Below, piece by piece: positions 26,199 to 35,970 of a stretch of DNA of 64,000 nucleotides. This stretch comes from Natrinema amylolyticum (GTDB lineage Archaea; Halobacteriota; Halobacteria; Halobacteriales; Natrialbaceae), in NCBI RefSeq assembly GCF_020515625.1, contig NZ_JAIWPJ010000001.1, forward strand, positions 1,178,001 to 1,242,000. Reading direction: 5' to 3'. Each line of letters opens with the position of its first letter. Position 1 is the first letter of the stretch. Position numbers and translations under genes: made by a program. The notes beneath the pieces were generated by a model, which had not been told where the DNA came from, made no database searches, and saw only the letters and a program-made list of their open reading frames with translations.

Positions 26199-29123
26199 TC
26201 AGTGGGCCGGCTGGGCCGCAACCGGCGTGATCGACGCGGCCGTTTCGTTGTCGGCCGTTCCGTCCGTCGATCCGGAGTCACTCGAGTCCGCGCTTCCGTC
26301 GTCGGCAGTGCTTTCGTTGCCGGTCGTCTCGTCGCTCTCGTTACCGGTCGTCTCGTTGCCGTCGGTCTGCTCCTGACTCTCGGTTTCCTCGAGACTGACG
26401 TCGACCGTCTCACCGTCGATGACGGCGGTCTCGGAGACGGTCGTCTCGCCGGTGTACTGCGTCATGCCGTCGTCACCCGGCACCACTGCACCGACGGTGT
26501 AGTTGCCGGTCGCTTCGACGCTGCTGTCGGTGTAGCCGTCGTCGACACCCAGCTCGTCGTCGGTCGCGTACGGAACCGTCAGTTCGAAGCTGCCGTCCTC
26601 GGCGAGATCGGCCTGTTGCGTGTAGGTGAACGTCCGGCCGGTGTCGGTCTCGAGTTCGACCGAGGTCCCGACCGTCGCGTTAGCGGCGTCGATCCCGCTC
26701 GCGTCGATGCTTCCAGCAATCGTCGCGCCCTCGACGCGCTCGAACGTCTTCACCGACGAGACGACGTGGGCGTCCCAGACCGGCCGCCCGAGCCCGCTAT
26801 AGATCTGATCGTTGCTTCGAGCCGTCGCGAGTTGGCTCTGGATCGCTCGCGTTTGATTGGTCCATCCGGACTCGCGGAGCGAGACGGAACTCCGCGGAGT
26901 CAGACCGCCGCGCGTTCGCATCCCACCGACGATCGAGTACTCGTCACTCTCGTGGACGAGCCGGTACTGTTCCATTCCCGCAGCGTCCTGAAGGTACAGC
27001 GACGCCATCGTCGTGTTCTCGTAGTTGTCGTTGACGGTCGGCACCTCTCCCGTCTCGTTGCCCATCTGGAACTGTCGATTCTCGACGTACGAGCTGTAGC
27101 TGGGGCCCGACCACTGCGTGATCGCCCCGAACTTCCCGCCGGCCATCTGATCGTCGATCATGACGTACCGGATCTCCTCGTCGGTCTCGTTGCCCTGCGC
27201 GATCGCCTCGAGTTCCTCGTTGGACTTATCCGCGACGGAGCCGCCGGCGGCGATCCCGTCAAGGATCAGTTCCGCTCGCTCCTCGGACTGCGCGGTCAGA
27301 TACGCCGACGACGACCGCGCGTTCTGCTGGAACGGGTTCGAGTGCGGGATCCGTTCGGCCTGAGTCGTTATCAGGTGGCCGTAGTCCCACCAGGACATGA
27401 CTCCATACGATCCCTCCGGATAGTCGTAATCACCGTCTCCGGGGTTGTACGTGCCGTAGTAGTCGAGTTGACTGGCACTGTCTGCATCACCGTAGTTTCC
27501 GACCGCGGGCGTGTTCTCCTGGAGCCACTCGTTGGACCCCTCCCACTTCGTCGAACTCGACTGCGGATAGGTCTGTTCGGCCTGCCCCCAGGCCGTCGCA
27601 GTGGCCAACGGCGGCAACAGCGGTGCGAACAGGAGTAAGACGACGAGCGCGACGACGATGACCTGATAGGTCTCGATCGACCGCAGCGACTCGAGACTTC
27701 CCGTCAGGTCCAGACTGAAGAGTTGCACGAGTTCCGCGATGAACGCGGCGTTGACGATCGCGACCGCGAGCAGGAGGTAGTACGAGAAGCGGATCTGCGT
27801 CGCCGCCATACTGATCAGGAACACCGACCAGACGAGGACGAGCGCGTGTTCCGCACGGAACTTGCGACCCAGGAGCGGCCGGATCGCGAGGAAGGCTAAC
27901 CCAGCGAGCATCGTGTAGAACGCAGTTCCGAACTCGCTGAAGACGTGATTCAGGAAGTTATCCGGCGCAGACGCCTCCTGAATGGTAACGTCGGTACCCT
28001 GCCCGCCGAAGGGGATCATCCGACGCGTCGCGTTGCCGATGATCGTATCGAACAGATCGGGCACGGCAAGCCACATCAGCAGGAACGTCGCGGCGATGAG
28101 CCCACCGACCGCGGCGGGGTAATACTGGCGCTCGAGGTCCCGGTTGTTCCACTGCCGGGCGAGCCAGGCCATGAAGACACAGCCGGCGGCCACGAGGAAG
28201 GCGGCGAGGGGCTGGAGCAGTCCGAAACTCGTCGATCCAGTGCTGCCCGGATCCTCTATCAACAGTGCCGTTAGCACCGCAGTCACGCCGAGACTCACCG
28301 CGCCCACGAAGGCGACGTGGTCCGGTGAGATCCCTCGCAGATAATCGAGCGAGAGCTGCACGGTAAAGAAGACCGCGAGGATACCGATCAGCAGGACCGC
28401 CGACGGCCAGATCCAGATGTACAGTGTGAGCGCGAGCCCCGCCAGCCCGCTGTAGATCGCGGGCGTTCGGAGCGCGTCCCAGTCTCGGTCGACGACGAGT
28501 TCGTAGACCGGTTTTTCGCGTTCGGCGACGGTGAGCGCGACCATCATCGCGAGGATCGCGAGTCCCATGAACAGCACCTCGGCGACGTGGTGGTCGAGCT
28601 GGCCTACCGTCGACCGGCTCAGGAACTGTCCCCGCGAGAGGGCGAGAACCAGCACGGCAACGATCCCGCCGAGCGTTCCACCGAGCCGTCGACCGGCGTA
28701 GAAGACCGGAATCGCCACGAGCGCGGCCATGACCGGAATCGAGAGCAGAGAGACCGCGTACAGCGTTTCACCGGACGGGTTACCGAGTCCGACGATCATC
28801 GCCGCGGTGACGATGAGCTGGTCGAACAGCGTCCCGAACTGGCCGACGTAGGTCCCGGTCGGGAACCCCGTCCAGACCTCGTAGGGCATCGTCCGCGGAT
28901 AGTTCTCTGCCGTCCAGTTGATCGTCCGCCAGTGATACCACGAGTCGATCCCGGCCAGCGCGGGCGTTCCGTCCTCGGTGACGAACCGGTCGTACGACTG
29001 GGTTCGCAACCAGACCATAAACAGCATCACGACCCCCAGAACGGGGAGGTGATACCATTCCCGCCACGTCTCGAGGACGGACGTATCGGTCCCTTCCTCG
29101 ACGTGTTCTGTGTCGGTACTCAT
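26199..29123 (-). CDS. aglB: Oligosaccharyltransferase AglB (STT3 family)
   Basis: 974 residues from ATG 29123. The N-terminal half has about 12-13 membrane helices, with the first external-loop signature GIDSWYHWRTINWTAENYP supplying the metal-binding Asp. The large extracellular C-terminal domain has the catalytic W-W-D-Y-G motif at 578-582. The last 150 residues are an acidic, Thr/Gly/Asn-rich tail. AglB transfers the lipid-linked glycan to Asn in N-x-S/T sequons of S-layer and other surface proteins. It heads the minus side of the agl cluster and diverges from aglG. A TATA box lies 37 bp upstream. Confidence 0.97.
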   Translation of the reverse strand: MSTDTEHVEEGTDTSVLETWREWYHLPVLGVVMLFMVWLRTQSYDRFVTEDGTPALAGIDSWYHWRTINWTAENYPRTMPYEVWTGFPTGTYVGQFGTLFDQLIVTAAMIVGLGNPSGETLYAVSLLSIPVMAALVAIPVFYAGRRLGGTLGGIVAVLVLALSRGQFLSRSTVGQLDHHVAEVLFMGLAILAMMVALTVAEREKPVYELVVDRDWDALRTPAIYSGLAGLALTLYIWIWPSAVLLIGILAVFFTVQLSLDYLRGISPDHVAFVGAVSLGVTAVLTALLIEDPGSTGSTSFGLLQPLAAFLVAAGCVFMAWLARQWNNRDLERQYYPAAVGGLIAATFLLMWLAVPDLFDTIIGNATRRMIPFGGQGTDVTIQEASAPDNFLNHVFSEFGTAFYTMLAGLAFLAIRPLLGRKFRAEHALVLVWSVFLISMAATQIRFSYYLLLAVAIVNAAFIAELVQLFSLDLTGSLESLRSIETYQVIVVALVVLLLFAPLLPPLATATAWGQAEQTYPQSSSTKWEGSNEWLQENTPAVGNYGDADSASQLDYYGTYNPGDGDYDYPEGSYGVMSWWDYGHLITTQAERIPHSNPFQQNARSSSAYLTAQSEERAELILDGIAAGGSVADKSNEELEAIAQGNETDEEIRYVMIDDQMAGGKFGAITQWSGPSYSSYVENRQFQMGNETGEVPTVNDNYENTTMASLYLQDAAGMEQYRLVHESDEYSIVGGMRTRGGLTPRSSVSLRESGWTNQTRAIQSQLATARSNDQIYSGLGRPVWDAHVVSSVKTFERVEGATIAGSIDASGIDAANATVGTSVELETDTGRTFTYTQQADLAEDGSFELTVPYATDDELGVDDGYTDSSVEATGNYTVGAVVPGDDGMTQYTGETTVSETAVIDGETVDVSLEETESQEQTDGNETTGNESDETTGNESTADDGSADSSDSGSTDGTADNETAASITPVAAQPAH

Positions 29124-29159
29124 TAGCTTGCACCAGACCCAACCCAAGAATAAGTCTTG

Positions 29160-29167
29160 TTATATAC
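29160..29167 (-). promoter_or_regulatory. TATA box of aglB
   Basis: GTATATAA on the minus strand lies 37 bp before the aglB ATG, giving an inferred leader of about ten bases. Confidence 0.55.
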
Positions 29168-29292
29168 TCGTGGTCGTTTGATACCCGGTCTCGCATCGGT
29201 GCCGATTCCCTGACCCTCGCCTCGTCGTGAGCGTTACCGCGAGTCCGTTCGAACGAAAAAGCTTATTCGGGACTCACCGAAATCCGACGGCA

Positions 29293-30252
29293 ATGAAGGT
29301 CTCCGTCGTCGTCTGTACCTACGCGATGGATCGCTACGACGTCTTTTCGGAGTGCGTCGACAGCGTCCTCGCACAGAGCTACGAGCCGCTCGAGGTCGTC
29401 CTCGTCGTCGACGGTAACGAGCCGGTTTTCGAGCGCGTCCAAGAGGACTACGGCGGTCTCGACGATGTCGTGCTCCACTGTAACGACGAGAATCAAGGTA
29501 TTTCCTACAGCCGAACGCGAGGCGCGAAGATCGCGACCGGAGACGTCGTTGCGTTCATTGACGACGACGCCGTCGCCGAGGACGACTGGGTAGCGGAACT
29601 GGCTCGTGTCTACGACGAGACTGACGCGATCGCAGTCGGCGGCCACGTCGCCGCGGACTGGGTGACCGAAAAGCCCGATTTCTTCCCCGAGGAGTTCTAC
29701 TGGCTCGTCGGCTGTGACGAGCGCGGGATGGGCGAGCACATGGACGAGTTGCGGAACACGTACGGCTCGAACATCTCGTTCCGGCGAGACGTATTCTTAA
29801 ATGTCGGCGGCTACGACGAGAATACGGGTCGGCACGGTGATCGGCACATACAGGCCCACGAAGCGCCTGTCTGTATTCGGATGGCGAACACGTACGGGAA
29901 GGGCGTGATTTATAATACTGATGCGGTGGTTCACCACAAACTGTTCGACTACCGCGGAGACTTCCAGTGGCTCGTGTTCCGTTCGTTCTGGCAGGGGTAC
30001 TCGAAGCGGATCATGGATATTCTCCTACCTGAAGCGAAGGACGACAAGAACGAGTACTTAGGACAGTTGATGCTCGAGTTCGTGCCGAATCGGCTGTCGG
30101 ATCTCGTACAGCGGCCCTCGAGTGCGAAGGCGCAACAGCTCATGACGATCTTTATCTTTACCGCTGCAGTCGGCTTCGGCTATCTGTATGGGCTGGCCGA
30201 CGTCAATCGGTCGGAACTGACCCTCGATCGCGATACGGCGGTCGAGGCCTGA
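29293..30252 (+). CDS. aglG: Glycosyltransferase family 2, AglG-like hexuronosyltransferase
   Basis: 319 residues from ATG 29293. The GT-A fold opens with KVSVVVCTYAMDRYD, followed by VVLVVDGNEPVFERV and the metal-binding D-D-D in VVAFIDDDAVAEDDW. NTYGSNISFRRDVFLNVGGYDE forms the acceptor-side motif, and one hydrophobic segment near the C-terminus (MTIFIFTAAVGFGYLYGLA) is a likely membrane anchor. It closely resembles haloarchaeal AglG, which adds a glucuronic acid to dolichyl-phosphate-linked glucose. UDP-glucuronate would come from AglF and AglM encoded 8-10 kb away. Donor specificity is inferred. Confidence 0.87.
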   Translation: MKVSVVVCTYAMDRYDVFSECVDSVLAQSYEPLEVVLVVDGNEPVFERVQEDYGGLDDVVLHCNDENQGISYSRTRGAKIATGDVVAFIDDDAVAEDDWVAELARVYDETDAIAVGGHVAADWVTEKPDFFPEEFYWLVGCDERGMGEHMDELRNTYGSNISFRRDVFLNVGGYDENTGRHGDRHIQAHEAPVCIRMANTYGKGVIYNTDAVVHHKLFDYRGDFQWLVFRSFWQGYSKRIMDILLPEAKDDKNEYLGQLMLEFVPNRLSDLVQRPSSAKAQQLMTIFIFTAAVGFGYLYGLADVNRSELTLDRDTAVEA

Positions 30253-30355
30253 CAGAGACGCAGTTCTGTTCTGTACTCGAGACGATCCTCGGGTATCTTT
30301 TTACGACTTGACGTATTTCACCGCCGATTTCGATCGAATATCCGCTCGAGAACCG

Positions 30356-31285
30356 TTACTGCTCGAGTTCCGGGATTCCGCCGAGGTCATTGAGCCGATC
30401 GCCCATGAGGTACTCTTGGTAGTAGCCCAGTCCGCGGACGCCGGTGAGGAATCTCGAGAGCGCTCCGAACGCGAGTCGGTCGCGCGTCTCGAGGTCAGGA
30501 TCAGGGGATTTGACACCACTCGGCCGCAGCGGGATACCGGGTGTGCCGTAACGATCGGGGTAATAGCGCTGGAGTTGACAGAGCCCGCGGCCAACGCGGC
30601 GGTCTTTGTTGATGAGTTCGGGGATAGAGTTACGCGTTGGATGGTACATAGTGACGTTTTCGGCGTAGTGCATGTCGTAGCCCGCCTCGTGAACGCGATT
30701 TCCGAACTCTTTGTCGCCGCCGGAAACGAGTCGATGGTCGAAGAGGCCTACGTTTTTGAAAACGGCTCTACGGGTCACGAGACAGCAGGTCGGCGTAAAT
30801 TGGTGGTGCTCAAGGTATTGTTCGACCGGGAAACCAGTGTGATGATCGTAGCGGGCCGCTAGTGTCGGGTCGTCAGGGAGAATCAGTTCGACGCTGCAGC
30901 CCATGTAGTCCGTATTCGTTGATTGGAACGTTCGAAGTGCTGATTTGAGCCAGCCGTCAGGGACAGTCATATCGGCGTCGATAAACACAATAACATCACC
31001 GTTCGACTCCTTTATTCCCTCATTTCGGGCAGCGTACGATCCAGATATTTCGTCTTCGATGGCTAATCTGACTCGTTCGTTTCTTCGTTCGATTTCTTCG
31101 AGTACCGCCCGAGTACGATCAGTCGATCCATTATCTACCGGAAGAATTTCGAATCGTCCGCTGGAAAACGTTTGGTCAGTCAACGATGAAAGCGTTGCTC
31201 GAATCCCCTCTGGATCGTTATAGACAGGAATGATTATCGAGACGTCCGGGCGGGATCTATCGGTCGACTGCTTTTCACTCAGCAT
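30356..31285 (-). CDS. Glycosyltransferase family 2 (agl cluster)
   Basis: 309 residues from ATG 31285, which overlaps the end of the upstream sulfatase-like gene by 11 bp; longer in-frame starts overlap more. The GT-A features are VSIIIPVYNDPEGIRATLSSL, FEILPVDNGSTDRT, the metal site VIVFIDADMTVPDGW, and TCCLVTRRAVFKNVGLFDHRLVSGGDKEFG. No membrane helix is visible. It adds a sugar to the growing lipid-linked glycan, but the donor and position cannot be told from sequence. It resembles AglE/AglI-type transferases in general form. Confidence 0.85.
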   Translation of the reverse strand: MLSEKQSTDRSRPDVSIIIPVYNDPEGIRATLSSLTDQTFSSGRFEILPVDNGSTDRTRAVLEEIERRNERVRLAIEDEISGSYAARNEGIKESNGDVIVFIDADMTVPDGWLKSALRTFQSTNTDYMGCSVELILPDDPTLAARYDHHTGFPVEQYLEHHQFTPTCCLVTRRAVFKNVGLFDHRLVSGGDKEFGNRVHEAGYDMHYAENVTMYHPTRNSIPELINKDRRVGRGLCQLQRYYPDRYGTPGIPLRPSGVKSPDPDLETRDRLAFGALSRFLTGVRGLGYYQEYLMGDRLNDLGGIPELEQ

Positions 31286-32213
31286 AACCCAAGGCCGTGA
31301 GTCGGTCCTCGACAATGGAATCGTCTATAGATTCGTAGCCGTTCGGTTCTTCCGCAGTTACTTTCTTCCGCTCACCATCGATGATCAGCCACGGCACTTC
31401 GACGAGTTCTCGACTCCGGAGCCCTGACGGGTGCCCGTATGCTCTCACTGGTATTGGATTCATTCGTTCCCCGAGCAGGTTCCCGTGGTCCGAACTAATA
31501 ACTGTTTGACCGGGCAATTTAGGTATTAGTTCTGATACGTACTCCAATACGATATCCAGGTTCTCTTCGTAGGCTTCAACCACGTCTTCGAGTTCATAGT
31601 TTGCAACTCCATACTGTAATTCGTCCCAGACTGAGAATGAAAGACCATCTTTCTCACTTGTCGGCTGGTAGCCACGATGGTCAAGCGACTGACCTTTCGG
31701 TCCGATAAAGGGATAGTGTGGCTGCATGAAATGTACGAGTAACCGCTTGTTTGGGTACTCCGAGATCGCTCTTTCAGTCGCCTTAACGACTGTTTCTGGC
31801 ATCACCGTCTGGTGTTCTTCATTCCACTCGGGAAGCAAATTTATTATATCGTGAAACGTTCCACTTTTTATTTGAGGAGAGAACGGATTTGCTGTGATAT
31901 ACACAGTATCCGTTAATTCGTTCCCATAAAAGTTTTCTTTAATAAATTCGAGACTCTGTGATCCGGCAGAAATTCTCTTCTCCAATTGACCATCGATCGT
32001 ACTTTGTCGGGAAAACAGATCGTACCGACAGCCGTCGAGAAGGATCAGGTTATCCCAATCTTCCTCCATTATATGTGACACATCCGCATCAGAATCCGGC
32101 TTCTGCAGTACCTTATTGATGCTAATGAGAGATTTGGTAGCCTCTCCGCGAAGGATACTAGGGTTTTCTAATACGCGAAAAAAATTCCGTAGAGAAAACT
32201 TCTCTAACGACAT
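31275..32213 (-). CDS. Sulfatase-like alkaline-phosphatase-superfamily protein (agl cluster)
   Basis: 312 residues, one of the smaller members. The metal strand NLILLDGCRYDLF (Asp60) is followed by S-A-G-S-Q-S (83-88), likely holding a Ser nucleophile. VHFMQPHYPFIG and the distal metal motif TVISSDHGNLLGERM come next. The C-terminus is LTALGYAE. It has no Cys-x-Pro-x-Arg formylglycine motif. Base composition is more AT-rich than flanking DNA. It lies between an acyltransferase and a GT2 gene and overlaps the latter, so it probably modifies the same glycan, possibly by phospho- or sulfo-transfer or hydrolysis. Confidence 0.82.
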   Translation of the reverse strand: MSLEKFSLRNFFRVLENPSILRGEATKSLISINKVLQKPDSDADVSHIMEEDWDNLILLDGCRYDLFSRQSTIDGQLEKRISAGSQSLEFIKENFYGNELTDTVYITANPFSPQIKSGTFHDIINLLPEWNEEHQTVMPETVVKATERAISEYPNKRLLVHFMQPHYPFIGPKGQSLDHRGYQPTSEKDGLSFSVWDELQYGVANYELEDVVEAYEENLDIVLEYVSELIPKLPGQTVISSDHGNLLGERMNPIPVRAYGHPSGLRSRELVEVPWLIIDGERKKVTAEEPNGYESIDDSIVEDRLTALGYAE

Positions 32214-32257
32214 ATCTGTTGAATAATCGATGACGTATATATACTTTTCGCCCTATC

Positions 32258-32989
32258 TTAATCAGATATCAACCGATAAATATCATCGAGACCTTCGAGG
32301 TCACTTTCGAAGAAGTCCTTATTTCGAGAAATCTTTTTATCGCTCCATTCCCACCATTGAACGTCGAGAAGCTGATCCCGAACCGTCTCGGGAAATCGCC
32401 AACTTTTCCGTTTAGCAGGAACGCCAGCGACGACAGCGTACGGATCGACATCTCGAGTTACAATAGATCCTGCCCCGATAATTGCACCGTGGCCGATCTC
32501 AACTCCAGAGAGGATTACGGCACCCGTTCCTATCCACACATCACTCCCAATCCGTGTCGGGCCTTTTGTTACATGTGGGAGCTCCGAGTCGAGATACTTA
32601 TCGTAGAAACGCATTTGGATGCTTGGACGGGTCATTAGATGGTCTCTTGCCTGAACAGTTACGTCACGGGCAACCGCACAGAAGTTTCCAACAGATATCT
32701 CTCCTATAAGCTCATCGTTGCGTACGAGGTACGTCCCTCGTCCGACCCGAACATCTCCCTCGAGATGGCTTCCAGTACCGACTGTTACGTCACGATCGAG
32801 GGAAATGTCTCCGATAAACTTGCAACCTCGTTCGATCGTGACTGAATTATCGAAATCGAGAGTAGTGTCGACTGGGGCACGGTTTACTATCGTTACGAGC
32901 GGCTTCGAATAGCGAGTTCGACGTAAAACACCCATTCCAGCCCTTCGAAGAGCATCTCCGACCATTTCCTTGTATCTCTTGGAGAACAA
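32258..32989 (-). CDS. Hexapeptide-repeat acyltransferase (CatB/serine acetyltransferase-like)
   Basis: 243 residues with the left-handed beta-helix repeat pattern: [40 protein letters not shown], then [54 protein letters not shown]. The end of that run is the usual xenobiotic/colanic-type acetyltransferase tail. Members O-acetylate sugars with acetyl-CoA. It is 44 bp upstream of the sulfatase-like gene in an AT-rich minus-strand trio with the GT2 gene. The acceptor sugar is unknown. Confidence 0.85.
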   Translation of the reverse strand: MFSKRYKEMVGDALRRAGMGVLRRTRYSKPLVTIVNRAPVDTTLDFDNSVTIERGCKFIGDISLDRDVTVGTGSHLEGDVRVGRGTYLVRNDELIGEISVGNFCAVARDVTVQARDHLMTRPSIQMRFYDKYLDSELPHVTKGPTRIGSDVWIGTGAVILSGVEIGHGAIIGAGSIVTRDVDPYAVVAGVPAKRKSWRFPETVRDQLLDVQWWEWSDKKISRNKDFFESDLEGLDDIYRLISD

Positions 32990-33079
32990 GTATGGTCCTT
33001 TCGATCATCTATTTGTTAGAACTGAGATGCGTGAGGTAGAAGTAATCGACGGCCTGTAAGTAAGGATAGTTACACCGTA

Positions 33080-34282
33080 ATGACCCTCTTCCGACAAGGA
33101 CTCCGAAAAATACGACGAGACGGTATCTACCAATTTTGCAAACAGGCAAAAAAAGAAGCAATCCAAGATAAGATATTACGATCCTATGTGAACGAAAGAA
33201 TTGACGAACAAAGAGACATTACTACTGTAAATGAAATTGCAAGCTCCGGACAGCTATTATCTTGCGATCGTATCGAGCCACGGTTACATGAGATTCCTCG
33301 TAAAGAGTCTGTCAGAAGTGACGAACCGATCGCGAATATTCAAGCACATAAACCCTGCCCACAAGTATGTGGAATCGTTAACGGGGCAACTGTTCTGACT
33401 TCGTCCGGGATTGTTTCTCTGCCTGACGGAAGATTTGTTGCGGACTCCGTCGGACCTGTTCATCTTGCGTCGCGCAGGGTCAGTGTTGCTCTTTCTATGT
33501 TCGGATATCAGCACGGATTCACCAAACTTCAAGAGGTATTACCTACGACAGAGAGAGATATTCAACCGGATAGAACGATTGACATGGCAATTATTCTCAT
33601 TCCTCTTTGGCCGAATTATTTCCATTGGACTATTGAATGCTTACTTAAGATTCATTGGCTGGAGAGATACAAGGAATCATCGGCCGATGATGTAAAAATT
33701 ATCGTTCCAGAAACGTTGTCATCGTGGATGCGTGAATCCTTGTCTTTACTCGGTTACGATGATACTGACTATATATCTGTTCCCTCTCGAAAAGTATTTG
33801 TAAACGAACTCTTGATTCCGTCGCAAATAGAGCCAATTCCCGCACACGTGAACTGGCTGCGCGACCGAATGTCGAATTCGGTTGAAATGAGCGAGGAGAG
33901 AAATAATCGCATTTATATTTCTCGACGCGGAGCCACGAAAAGACGAGTGAGAAACGAAGGAGAAGTCGTCGCTTCGCTCCAGGCGAGAGGTTTCGAATCG
34001 TATGTACTCGAAAACCTCTCTGTTTCCGAACAAATAAAACTATTTTCAAACTCAAGCGCTGTAGTTGGGCCGCATGGTGCTGGATTTGCGAATATTATCT
34101 ATTCGAATGATGCTAATGTTATCGAGTTATTCGGCCAAAAACGGCTCAATACCTACCAGAGACTTTCGATGGCGCTTGGACTTGAATACGAACCAGTATA
34201 CTGTGAGGGTGACGGTTCAGATTTGGTCGTTGACACCGATGAACTCCTTCACACAGTTGACGATCAACTCGGCACTATCTAG
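33080..34282 (+). CDS. Glycosyltransferase family 61 (DUF563) protein
   Basis: 400 residues of markedly AT-rich DNA. The family signature is PLWPNYFHWTIECLLKIHWLERY in the middle, then a GT-B-like second half ending in VGPHGAGFANIIYSNDANVIELFG, with the H-G-A-G-F/L motif diagnostic of GT61. The first 110 residues are poorly conserved and basic. It has no membrane helix. It diverges from the acyltransferase gene and precedes a sulfatase-like gene. It would transfer a sugar, often a pentose or N-acetylhexosamine in this family, to the lipid-linked glycan. The codon and base use points to horizontal acquisition. Confidence 0.82.
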   Translation: MTLFRQGLRKIRRDGIYQFCKQAKKEAIQDKILRSYVNERIDEQRDITTVNEIASSGQLLSCDRIEPRLHEIPRKESVRSDEPIANIQAHKPCPQVCGIVNGATVLTSSGIVSLPDGRFVADSVGPVHLASRRVSVALSMFGYQHGFTKLQEVLPTTERDIQPDRTIDMAIILIPLWPNYFHWTIECLLKIHWLERYKESSADDVKIIVPETLSSWMRESLSLLGYDDTDYISVPSRKVFVNELLIPSQIEPIPAHVNWLRDRMSNSVEMSEERNNRIYISRRGATKRRVRNEGEVVASLQARGFESYVLENLSVSEQIKLFSNSSAVVGPHGAGFANIIYSNDANVIELFGQKRLNTYQRLSMALGLEYEPVYCEGDGSDLVVDTDELLHTVDDQLGTI

Positions 34283-34426
34283 GCAGAAAATTCGAACGGA
34301 AAACGGATCCTGTCAAATATATTTATTTCTGTCGGGACTCAGTTGAGTACTACACGAGAAGATTTTCGGTTAGACGCCGATTTGGCGTTCCGTATTACAT
34401 CGGTCCCGGTCAGGTGATTTATCGAA

Positions 34427-34435
34427 GTATACAAA
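34427..34435 (+). promoter_or_regulatory. TATA box of sulfatase-like gene
   Basis: GTATACAAA lies 24-32 bp before ATG 34459, consistent with a leaderless transcript and with that start choice. Confidence 0.45.
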
Positions 34436-34458
34436 TACACTGATTGGGACCCCTACGT

Positions 34459-35880
34459 ATGGATCAGCCGAACGTTCTTCTGGTAATTCTCGACAGTGTC
34501 CGTGCCCAGAACGTAGGCCACCTTGGCTATCCACGGAACACGACACCACGGCTGGACGAGTTCGCGAACCAAGCGACGAGCTATACGACTGCGAAGGCGC
34601 CTGGTATTCACAGTATCTCGAGCCACGTCAGCATCTTCACTGGCCATCATGTGTCTCAACACCGTGCAACCACACATACGGCAACCTTGACTTCTGGACA
34701 CACTATCTGGGAAGAATTAAACGATAAGGGATACCAAACCGGGCTTTTTACGTCGAACGCTGTCGTTTCTGAATCCTCAAACCTTTCGTCATTTTTCGAT
34801 CACGTGGAGGGTCCGAAACGTCAAGAGCTGATATTTCCGAATGCGCTCGGTCCCGAAAACGTATCCGGTAACCCAAGTTATGGAGAGTACCTCCGAGCAT
34901 GTCTCCAGAGTGATTCGCCAGCGAAATCTATTGTAAACGGACTGGGGCGAGAGTTTGGCAGTTCGACCGCAACACACGACCCCGAAAAGGAACACGGCGG
35001 TGAATACGTACAGGATTTCCTAGAATGGCGAGAATCGGGCTCTGGTCCCTGGGCGGCATGCGTTAATCTCATGGATGCACACTATCCATATCTGCCACAA
35101 GATTCGTACAATCTGTGGGGAGACGAGCGCCTAGAAAACCTCCATCGAGAGGCGATGGGAGGGCCGCTTACGACGCAATATCTCGGCGAGCGACCGCTCT
35201 GGGAACTTAAATCTTCGGAAAACCTATATGACGGCTGCATTAGGCAGGCTGACGCTTACGTCGCTGAGTTACTCAAGCGACTAGATGCAGCAAACGAACT
35301 CGAGGAGACGTTAGTCGTCATAACGAGCGATCACGGAGAGGGATTCGGCGAGTATAGCGTCGTGAACGACGCAGTACGTCTAATCGATCACAGTTGGGGT
35401 ATCGGTGATGAACTCTCGCACGTTCCATTGGTTGTCAAGTACCCCGAACAGTCGACAGCGAAAACCGTGACCGAACCCGCGTCGCTGACTCGATTTCCGT
35501 CAGTCGTCAGAAGCCTCATCGAGGGTGAAAGGGAAAGCTTCGTTCCGGAGGAGGGACATGTGATCACGAGCTCGTATCGAATCGAGGAACCCGGTGACGG
35601 GTTACCGTTACCGGAGGCCGATCGAGAACCATATTTCGGTCCGTGGCACGCGGTCTGTCGCAAACAGGATGATACCGTGATCGTTGACGCCGTCCGTCGT
35701 GACGATCAAGTTCGGTATGAGACCTTGACACCAGACCGGCAAGCAATGAGAGATCGCGGGGACCGCGAGTTCGTCGAAGTGACCGTTGACGACCTAGCTA
35801 GGGTCGATGTGACTGGCACCGAGGAAGATATTGGGCCTGAAATCGAGCAACGATTACACGAACTCGGCTACAGGGCATAG
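34459..35880 (+). CDS. Sulfatase-like alkaline-phosphatase-superfamily protein (agl cluster)
   Basis: 473 residues from ATG 34459; a TTG five codons upstream is less likely. The metal strand VLLVILDSVRAQNVG carries Asp12. The nucleophile region is IHS52-I-S-S-H56-VSIFTG, lacking both the Pro and the Arg of the sulfatase consensus. VNLMDAHYPYLP and the distal metal motif VVITSDHGEGFGEY follow, and the protein ends HELGYRA. It resembles the products at 7-1497 and 5556-6968. It is upstream of the AglR-like flippase, which repeats the sulfatase-then-flippase order of the first glycan module. Confidence 0.84.
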   Translation: MDQPNVLLVILDSVRAQNVGHLGYPRNTTPRLDEFANQATSYTTAKAPGIHSISSHVSIFTGHHVSQHRATTHTATLTSGHTIWEELNDKGYQTGLFTSNAVVSESSNLSSFFDHVEGPKRQELIFPNALGPENVSGNPSYGEYLRACLQSDSPAKSIVNGLGREFGSSTATHDPEKEHGGEYVQDFLEWRESGSGPWAACVNLMDAHYPYLPQDSYNLWGDERLENLHREAMGGPLTTQYLGERPLWELKSSENLYDGCIRQADAYVAELLKRLDAANELEETLVVITSDHGEGFGEYSVVNDAVRLIDHSWGIGDELSHVPLVVKYPEQSTAKTVTEPASLTRFPSVVRSLIEGERESFVPEEGHVITSSYRIEEPGDGLPLPEADREPYFGPWHAVCRKQDDTVIVDAVRRDDQVRYETLTPDRQAMRDRGDREFVEVTVDDLARVDVTGTEEDIGPEIEQRLHELGYRA

Positions 35881-35970
35881 GACGAACTAATGCTGTACAA
35901 CGACATATCTAGCGTCTCGTCGTGGTAGTGAAAAGGAGGTCTTATTGTCTTCGCACTCACCGATAGGCGT

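Noticed and set aside
25983-27638. 551-codon ORF opposite aglB
   Set aside because: It is Arg/Val-rich shadow coding opposite the AglB C-terminal domain, with no recognisable fold.
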